NCBI GenBank assembly: GCA_965651815.1
Contig: CBFGTJ010000054.1
Span: 1-17,089, forward strand
DNA from: CBFGTJ01 sp965651815
Lineage (GTDB): Bacteria > Actinomycetota > Acidimicrobiia > Acidimicrobiales > Microtrichaceae
Length of the DNA stretch: 17,089 nucleotides
Direction: 5' to 3'
The notes beneath the pieces were generated by a model. The model was not told the origin of the DNA. It saw only the letters and a program-made list of their open reading frames with translations, and made no database searches. Positions 12,046 to 17,089 of the stretch are shown here, piece by piece (position 1 is the first letter of the stretch; each line of letters starts with the position of its first letter). The translations under genes were made by a program, and so were the position numbers.

Positions 12046-14297
12046 TGGACGAGTACGGAACGGACCGCCCCGACGGCGGCGACGACGCCCGGCTGGACGC
12101 CGAGCTCGCCGCCGCGGGGGCCGAGCTGCGGCGCAGCGCGCCACCGGTCGAGGGCAACGAGGTGATCGCCCACGTCCTGCGTCGGGACGTCGCCCGGGCC
12201 CGGCGGGCGAACGTGCTGCTGGCCGCGGCGGCCGCGATCGCGGTGGTCGCCATGGTGCCGCTCGCGGCGCGGAGCTCCGGGCCGGTGCGCGGCTCCGGGG
12301 GCGCGGAGTCGGCCGCCGGCGGGGGTGGGCCGACCCCGGCCGAGCAGATCGTCGCGGAGCTGCCCGACGAGCCCGTCGACCCCCGGGAGGTGCAGCTCGT
12401 CGCCTCGGTGAGCCGGTACGACACGTGCGACTCGCTGCTCGAGCAGCTGCACCGCGTCGGTGCCGCCCACGTCGGCAGTCGGGGCTTCGGTGGGACCACC
12501 TGGATCGAGCCGTTGGCCGGCGACTGGGACCGGGCGGCGGGGTTCGCGGCCGCCGGGGCGCGGGCGGACGAGGGCGGCGACGGCGGAGGTGGCGGCGGTG
12601 AGACGCTCGGCACGAACGTCATCGTCGAGGGCGTCGACGAGCCGGACTCGGTGAAGGCCACGGGCACGCTCGTGGTCGAGCTGGCCGGCACGGCACTGCG
12701 CGTCGTCGACACCGCGGTGCCCGCGGTGGTCGGCACGCTCGAGCTCGGCGAGAGGGGGCACCCCGAGGAGCGCTTCGCCGTCCCGACCGCCCTGTTGGTC
12801 GAGGGACGTCGGGTCGTCGTGTTCGGCACCGAGTCGGTCGCGGCGGAGCCCGTGCCGGGCGACCCCTCGGCCACCCGGCCGTGGCACGAGTACCTCACGG
12901 TGACGCTGGTCGACCTGTCGGACCCCGCGGCGCCGGAGGTGACCGAGCGGGTCCGCATCGAGGGTCGCCTGGTGGCGGTCCGCCGGGTCGGCGACGAGGT
13001 GCGCATGGTCACGGCATCCTCGCTGGCCGACCTGCCGATGGTGCGGCCGACCACCCCGAGCTCCGTCGGCGCCGCGCTGCACCAGAACCGGCTGGCGGTC
13101 GCGGCGTCCGCGATCGAGGACTGGATCCCCGAGTGGGACCGCGGCGAGGGCACCGACGCGACGCCGCTGGTGGGCTGCGACGGCGTCGTGGTGCCCGACA
13201 CGTTCGCGGGCGTGCACATGACCTCGCTCGTGGAGTTCGACCTGGAGGGCGAGTTCGCGCCGCGGGCGACGTCGCTGCTCGCCCCGTCCGAGCAGCTCAC
13301 CGCGACCGCGACCGACGTCGTGATCGCCTCGCAGGTGTGGGTGGACCCGATCGACCGCAAGGACGACTTCTCCGACTGGTCGACGGCGCTGCACCACTTC
13401 CGCTTCGGCGACGGCGCCGCGGCGCCGAGCTACCTGGCCTCCGGTGCGGTGGACGGGTCGATCCGCGACGACTTCTCGATCGCGGTGCTCGACGACGGCA
13501 CGGTCGGCGCGGTGACCGTCGACGTGCTCCCGTGGCAGTCCCGCGAGAAGGCCGACGTGACGGTGCGGCTGCTCGCGGCACCGGAGGGCGGCACGACGCT
13601 CGAGCAGGTCGGCGCGCTGCTGCCGGAGGGCTCGGGGGCGCAGGTGGCGGGGGTCCGGTTCATGGGAGACCGCCTGCTGCTGTCCTCGGGGTGGGGTGGC
13701 AACCGAATCGCCGCCGTGGACCTCTCCGACCGGACCGCGCCCCGCGACCTGGGCACCGTGGCGCTGAAGGGGCCCGGGGCGTACTTCCACTCGGTCGGCG
13801 AGCACCGCGTCCTGGCGATCGGGGCGACCATGCGGCGGGAGGGGGAGACCATCCGAACGGGCTTCCACGCATCGCTGCTGGACCTGTCGGGGGCGCCCGC
13901 CGTGGTCGGGATGTGGGAGATGGACGACCTCGGCAGCATGGCGAGCTACGACCACCACGCCTTCACCTGGTGGGCTCGCCGGAACCTCGCGGCGTTCGGC
14001 GTGACGCACCAGTCCCGCGACACGACGCCGCCACCTCCGCCCGACGCAGCGTTCCTCCGGGTGGACGGCGACTCGGTGGACGTGCGGCTGGTGACGCCGC
14101 GGGAGGCGGACCTGGGGCCGAAGTGCCGGTTCGGTGAGCGGCCGGTGAACTGCGACCACACCGGGCCGCCGCAGGTGCAGCGGGTGATGGTGGTCGACGG
14201 CCAGCTGTGGCTCTACACGAGCGAGTCGCTGGAGCGGCTCGACGCAGAGACCTACGAGTCGCAGGCCATCGTGCCCCTCCGGCCCCGCCTGTTCTGA
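12045..14297 (+). CDS. Membrane-anchored secreted beta-propeller protein, putative anti-sigma partner
   Basis: A 750-aa protein with a cytoplasmic N-terminus of about 55 residues (acidic, then Arg-rich), one transmembrane helix at about 57-75, a Gly/Ser/Pro-rich linker and a large outer domain. The outer part matches the secreted beta-propeller family (Pfam Beta_propel, PF09826, by recall): the SRYDTCDSLLEQL segment near Cys128, the hallmark GVDEPDSVK at 196-204, then repeated strand blocks such as LRVVDTAVPAVVGTLELG, DRLLLSSGWGGNRIAAVDL and SYDHHAFTWW. Four cysteines (128, 378, 694, 703) all lie outside the membrane and could form two disulfides. The cytoplasmic tail is sized like an anti-sigma domain but has no zinc-binding HxxxCxxC. 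Coupled translation with the ECF sigma gene suggests a sensor that holds the sigma factor; this role is inferred. Confidence 0.85.
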   Translation: MDEYGTDRPDGGDDARLDAELAAAGAELRRSAPPVEGNEVIAHVLRRDVARARRANVLLAAAAAIAVVAMVPLAARSSGPVRGSGGAESAAGGGGPTPAEQIVAELPDEPVDPREVQLVASVSRYDTCDSLLEQLHRVGAAHVGSRGFGGTTWIEPLAGDWDRAAGFAAAGARADEGGDGGGGGGETLGTNVIVEGVDEPDSVKATGTLVVELAGTALRVVDTAVPAVVGTLELGERGHPEERFAVPTALLVEGRRVVVFGTESVAAEPVPGDPSATRPWHEYLTVTLVDLSDPAAPEVTERVRIEGRLVAVRRVGDEVRMVTASSLADLPMVRPTTPSSVGAALHQNRLAVAASAIEDWIPEWDRGEGTDATPLVGCDGVVVPDTFAGVHMTSLVEFDLEGEFAPRATSLLAPSEQLTATATDVVIASQVWVDPIDRKDDFSDWSTALHHFRFGDGAAAPSYLASGAVDGSIRDDFSIAVLDDGTVGAVTVDVLPWQSREKADVTVRLLAAPEGGTTLEQVGALLPEGSGAQVAGVRFMGDRLLLSSGWGGNRIAAVDLSDRTAPRDLGTVALKGPGAYFHSVGEHRVLAIGATMRREGETIRTGFHASLLDLSGAPAVVGMWEMDDLGSMASYDHHAFTWWARRNLAAFGVTHQSRDTTPPPPPDAAFLRVDGDSVDVRLVTPREADLGPKCRFGERPVNCDHTGPPQVQRVMVVDGQLWLYTSESLERLDAETYESQAIVPLRPRLF

Positions 14298-14324
14298 GCA
14301 CCCACGCCGGCCGACGCCGTGAGC

Positions 14325-14374
14325 GTTCTGTTCGGCGGACGTCAAGGAGATCCTTGACGGCCGCCGAACAGAAC
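14325..14374. repeat. 50-bp near-perfect inverted repeat between convergent genes
   Basis: GTTCTGTTCGGCGG (14325-14338) pairs with CCGCCGAACAGAAC (14361-14374). After one A/G mismatch, CGTCAAGGA (14340-14348) pairs with TCCTTGACG (14351-14359), leaving a 2-nt centre. That gives 23 matching pairs out of 24. It occupies most of the 105-bp gap between the converging beta-propeller and dnaB genes. It may be a bidirectional terminator or a copy of a dispersed palindromic element; its non-GC-biased inner part is unlike the surrounding sequence. Confidence 0.9.
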
Positions 14375-14402
14375 CGGGCGGGCGGTCCCCCGTCGAGCCG
14401 GG

Positions 14403-16820
14403 TCAGGCGCCCTTCGCCATGTTGGCGAAGAGGGTGCAGTAGTCGAGGAAGACGAGGCGGCTCACGCCGGTCGGACCGGCGCGGTGCTTGGCGACGATCA
14501 CCTCGGCGGTGTCCTTGTCGGTGCTGTCGGGGTTGTAGACCTCGTCGCGGTAGAGGAACATCACGACGTCCGCGTCCTGCTCGATCGAGTTGTGGACGAC
14601 CACCCCGTTGGCGACGAAGTTGTGGGTGCCGAGCACCGTGGCGTCGTAGACCGGGCGCGTCCCGAGCGGGGTGATCTCGGCGACCTCGTCCCAGAAGACG
14701 TCCGAGTGCGCGAGCGCGGCGAGCTCCTTCGACTCGATCGCGTCCGCGATGCGGGCGAGCCGCGCACGGCTGGACGAACGGGGTCGCGCCTCGGTGCCGA
14801 GCAGGTAGCCCCCGCAGTACTGCTCGCCGAGGGCCGCGGCGAGGTCACGCTGGGTCATGCCGAGCCGTGCCAGCTCGGCGACGACGAGGTCGCGCACCTC
14901 GCAGGGGATCGTGTCGCAGTTGGGGTTCGGGGTGACGCCCTCGAGCGCCGCCAGCGCGGCCTCGCACTCGCGGCCCCGCTCCCCCGCCACGCCGATGCGG
15001 CGGAGGAACTCGCGCTGGTGGTCCGAACCGTGGATCCACAGCCGCCACCGCGGGCGGTTCGACCCGACGTCGGTGATGCGGGCGAGGATGCCGAAGCGCA
15101 GCAGCAGCGTCTGCAAGTCGTCGATGAGGCGCCGCTTCGTGCTGGTGGCGGTGAGCCGGACGTGGGGCCGGCCGCGCAGGGTGCCGACGCCCAGCGACCC
15201 GACGCCCCCGAAGATCCCCGAGATCACGGTGGCGAGCTGGTCCTCGACGAGCGAGAACACCTCGGCCGGGACGCGCCCGTCGTCCAGTGACGCCTGCACC
15301 ATCGCCGCGAGCTCGCCGGGCTCGGCGCGACGGAGGTGCTCGGGCGACCCCACGACCCGCGGCGTCGCGATGCGGCTGCCCGGCTCGAGCTCGTCCAGGC
15401 GTGCCCAGCCGTGCACCGTGCGGAACGGGTGGTTGGCGGTGGCGACCAGCTCACGGCCCGAGGCGAGCCGGAGGCGGTAGGCCTCCTTGGTCCCGCTCGG
15501 GAACGCGTGCGTCATCGTCGAGGGGACCATCGTCCAGTCGTCCGCGAGGCTCCACACGGGCACGTCCCGCTCGCCCGACTCGAGCAGCTCGCCGAGGGTC
15601 ACCTCGGTGTTGGTGTCCGCGCGCAGCACCCGCGTCTCCGCGACGAGGCACCCCGACTCGCGCAGGTCGGCGAGCATCGGGCGCTTGTCGGAGCGCAGCT
15701 CGAGCTGGCGGGACAGCTGGGACAGCGCCATCACGGGCGTCTCGAGCTCGCGGGCGAGGACCTTGAGGCCGCGGCTGATCTCCGCGACCTCGACCTGGCG
15801 GCTCTCGGCGGACCCACGCCCCGACATGAGCTGCAGGTAGTCGACGACGATGAGGCCGAGCGGCTCGCCGAGCTTGTCCTGCAGGCGCCGGGCCTTCGAG
15901 CGGATCTCGTTGACGGTGAGGGCGGGGTTGTCGTCGATCCACAGGCGGCCCTCGCCGAGCCGGTCCATCGCCTTGGTGATCTTCGTCCAGTCCGCGTCGG
16001 TCAGCCGCCCGGTGCGGAGCTTCGTCGCGTCGATGCGGGCCTCCGCGGCGATGAGCCGCTGGGTCAGCTCGAGGTGGCCCATCTCGAGCGAGAAGAACAG
16101 CACCGGGCGCTGCTCGCGCACGGCGGCGTGCGCCGCGATGCCCAGCGCGAAGGCCGTCTTCCCCATGGCCGGCCTGGCACCGACGACGATCAGCGCGCCG
16201 GGCTGGAGCCCGGCGAGCTGCGTGTCGAGGTCGGTGTAGCCGGTGGGGGTGCCGGTGATCGCGTCGCCGCGCTCGTAGAGCTGCTCGAGCTGCTCGAGGC
16301 TGCGGTCGAGCAGCGGGGCGAGCTCGGCCATCGTGTCGTTGGTGCGGCGCTGCGCGACCGAGAACATCATCGACTCGGCCGTGTCGATCGTCTTCTCGAT
16401 GTCGTCGAGCGGCGAGTAGCCGAGCTCCGCCACCTCGCTGGCGGTGCTGATGAGGCGGCGCAGCAGCGCCTTCTCCTCGACGATGCGTGCGTAGTGCAGC
16501 GCATTGGTGATCGCGGGGGTCCGCGCCTGGAGCGAGACGAGGGTCGCGGGACCGCCGACCGCGTCGAGCACGCCGGCCTGGGCGAGCTCGTCGGCGACGG
16601 TCACGGGGTCGACCGCCTGGCCGGCGCCGTACAGCGCCTGGATGGCGTCGAAGATGTGCCGGTGGGCCGGCCGGTAGAAGTCCTCCGCCGTCACCACGCT
16701 CGCGACGGCGGAGATCGCCTGCTCGCTCAGCAGCATGGCGCCGAGGAGCGACTCCTCGGCTTCCAGGCTGTGGGGTGGGACTCGGAGCTGTGAGGGGGAG
16801 CGCTCGGCGGCCTGGGACAT
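14403..16820 (-). CDS. dnaB: Replicative DNA helicase DnaB, interrupted by an intein
   Basis: The hexameric 5'-3' helicase that unwinds DNA at the replication fork. The 805-aa precursor has a 354-aa intein at residues 391-744; the spliced protein would be 451 aa, a normal DnaB length. The N-terminal domain begins with VPPHSLEAEESLLGAMLL. The RecA-like domain has Walker A GARPAMGKT (Lys221), FFSLEMGHLELTQRL, Walker B LIVVDYLQLM, and SQLSRQLELRSDKRPMLADLRESG, interrupted just before SIEQDADVVMFLYRDE, and it ends VAKHRAGPTGVSRLVFL. The ATG at 16820 has a GAGGA Shine-Dalgarno 9 nt upstream. In many actinobacteria dnaB follows rplI; if so here, rplI would be beyond the right edge. Loss of splicing would break the ATPase domain, so splicing should be essential. 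Confidence 0.97.
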   Translation of the reverse strand: MSQAAERSPSQLRVPPHSLEAEESLLGAMLLSEQAISAVASVVTAEDFYRPAHRHIFDAIQALYGAGQAVDPVTVADELAQAGVLDAVGGPATLVSLQARTPAITNALHYARIVEEKALLRRLISTASEVAELGYSPLDDIEKTIDTAESMMFSVAQRRTNDTMAELAPLLDRSLEQLEQLYERGDAITGTPTGYTDLDTQLAGLQPGALIVVGARPAMGKTAFALGIAAHAAVREQRPVLFFSLEMGHLELTQRLIAAEARIDATKLRTGRLTDADWTKITKAMDRLGEGRLWIDDNPALTVNEIRSKARRLQDKLGEPLGLIVVDYLQLMSGRGSAESRQVEVAEISRGLKVLARELETPVMALSQLSRQLELRSDKRPMLADLRESGCLVAETRVLRADTNTEVTLGELLESGERDVPVWSLADDWTMVPSTMTHAFPSGTKEAYRLRLASGRELVATANHPFRTVHGWARLDELEPGSRIATPRVVGSPEHLRRAEPGELAAMVQASLDDGRVPAEVFSLVEDQLATVISGIFGGVGSLGVGTLRGRPHVRLTATSTKRRLIDDLQTLLLRFGILARITDVGSNRPRWRLWIHGSDHQREFLRRIGVAGERGRECEAALAALEGVTPNPNCDTIPCEVRDLVVAELARLGMTQRDLAAALGEQYCGGYLLGTEARPRSSSRARLARIADAIESKELAALAHSDVFWDEVAEITPLGTRPVYDATVLGTHNFVANGVVVHNSIEQDADVVMFLYRDEVYNPDSTDKDTAEVIVAKHRAGPTGVSRLVFLDYCTLFANMAKGA
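14589..15650 (-). mobile_element. DnaB intein (354 aa), splicing motifs intact, homing endonuclease decayed
   Basis: Encodes residues 391-744 of the dnaB product. Splicing block A starts at Cys391 (CLVAETRVL); block B is TANHPF with Thr461 and His464; block F is VYDATVLGTHNFVAN; block G is VVVHN with the terminal Asn744, followed by Ser745 of the extein. All residues needed for class 1 splicing are visible. The insertion point, ESG/SIEQD, is that of the Synechocystis DnaB intein. Between the splicing halves, the spot where a LAGLIDADG motif is expected reads V-I-S-G-I-F-G-G-V-G-S-L-G (about 532-544), with Gly and Val where the catalytic acidic residues should be, and the first such motif is missing. 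A helix-turn-helix-like stretch remains near 648-690. At 354 aa it is shorter than the 416-429 aa full-size DnaB inteins I recall. Confidence 0.93.
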
Positions 16821-16830
16821 CGGCGTTCAT

Positions 16831-16845
16831 CCTCGTCGGACGAGG
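16831..16845 (-). promoter_or_regulatory. dnaB Shine-Dalgarno within an inverted repeat
   Basis: On the minus strand CCTCGTC-C-GACGAGG is a 7-bp dyad with a 1-nt centre (usable as a 5-bp stem with a 5-nt loop). Its 3' arm supplies most of the GAGGA that lies 9 nt before the dnaB ATG, so folding of the leader would hide the ribosome binding site. Regulation by this is inferred. Confidence 0.4.
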
Positions 16846-17089
16846 CTGTGGGGAGGAAGAGGAACAAGGTTGAGGATTCGGCGGGATTCGCTGGGGATGG
16901 CCTGTGCACAGCTGTGGATCCGCTGGGCACAACTCCGTCGGGCACCACACTGCCCACGGACTGTGACAGCGAGGCGCGACCCCACTCTCCGCCGACGTCG
17001 TGGCCCCCGGACGCGACGGCGCCCGGCCCGCGGGCCCCGCGCCGCAGGTGGGTGGGCAGCACTGGTAGCGCGTGAGCGGGTCGAACACG
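16846..17089. other. Leader region upstream of dnaB, no credible gene
   Basis: Frames on both strands give Pro/Ser/Arg-rich strings unlike any protein I know. The dnaB promoter must lie here or beyond, but I see no clear TANNNT with a -35. TGTGGATCC (16913-16921) and TGGGCACAA (about 16924-16932) each resemble a reverse DnaA box at 7 of 9 positions, which is weak. The stretch up to about 16890 is purine-rich on the plus strand. Confidence 0.4.

Noticed and set aside
11916..14345. 809-codon open frame on the minus strand opposite the beta-propeller gene
   Set aside because: It is an Arg/His/Gly-rich shadow with no recognisable domain; the plus-strand frame has clear protein motifs.
16913..16932. 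DnaA-box-like sites suggesting a replication origin
   Set aside because: Only two 7-of-9 matches, no AT-rich stretch, and no dnaA or dnaN in the window.
16848..17075. Possible small gene divergent from dnaB
   Set aside because: The 75-codon frame is Pro/Thr/Ser-rich, has no Shine-Dalgarno or good -10, and matches nothing I know.
17060..17089. GGGTCGAACACG at the right edge resembling a tRNA T-arm
   Set aside because: The T-loop lacks the GGTTCGA form and no acceptor, D or anticodon arms can be drawn in the adjacent sequence.

Overview
The window is very GC-rich and densely packed, with genes on both strands and codon use typical of a high-GC actinobacterium. The membrane-anchored cyclophilin with a Cys-containing linker, the beta-propeller protein paired with an ECF sigma factor, and the many promoters of a leaderless type all fit Actinobacteria. 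My best guess is Acidimicrobiia (Iamia or Ilumatobacter-like), from recall of similar proteins only. There is no rRNA, tRNA, IS element or CRISPR array; the only mobile-type element is an intein in dnaB.

Layout. At 1-605 (minus) lies the 5' part of an aspartate kinase gene, divergent from a membrane-anchored cyclophilin (704-1561, plus). A peptidase S51-like gene that seems to have lost its catalytic Ser and His follows on the minus strand (1597-2280). On the plus strand come a 3-hydroxybutyryl-CoA dehydrogenase (2426-3283), leucyl/phenylalanyl-tRNA-protein transferase (aat, 3301-3999) and a 407-aa alpha/beta hydrolase with a cysteine at the nucleophile elbow (4062-5285). A 334-bp gap (5286-5619) holds three tandem 16-bp repeats and two hairpins.

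The minus-strand cluster 5620-9164 is a copper-efflux operon: copZ, a 30-aa one-helix membrane peptide gene and copA, joined by ATGA and GTGA overlaps, then an LLM-class flavin/F420 oxidoreductase. It is driven from a promoter carrying a CsoR-type operator at 9207-9223; csoR itself is not in the window. Diverging from it on the plus strand are an SDR oxidoreductase (9297-10112), a trans-aconitate methyltransferase-like gene (tam, 10185-10961), an SRPBCC protein (11010-11474), and an ECF sigma factor (11527-12045) coupled to a 750-aa membrane-anchored beta-propeller protein (12045-14297) that is a plausible anti-sigma factor or surface sensor.

After a 50-bp near-perfect inverted repeat between convergent genes comes replicative helicase dnaB (14403-16820, minus), interrupted by a 354-aa intein at the same ESG/SIEQD position as the Synechocystis DnaB intein. 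Its splicing residues are intact but its homing endonuclease is decayed. The upstream leader (16821-17089) shows no convincing gene.

Six starts in the window carry a TANNNT -10 hexamer 6-8 nt before the start codon, pointing to widespread leaderless transcription. The most novel-looking items are the copZ/copA mini-gene, the S51 pseudoenzyme, the sigma/beta-propeller pair, the decayed DnaB intein and the two repeat structures at convergent or terminal gene ends.
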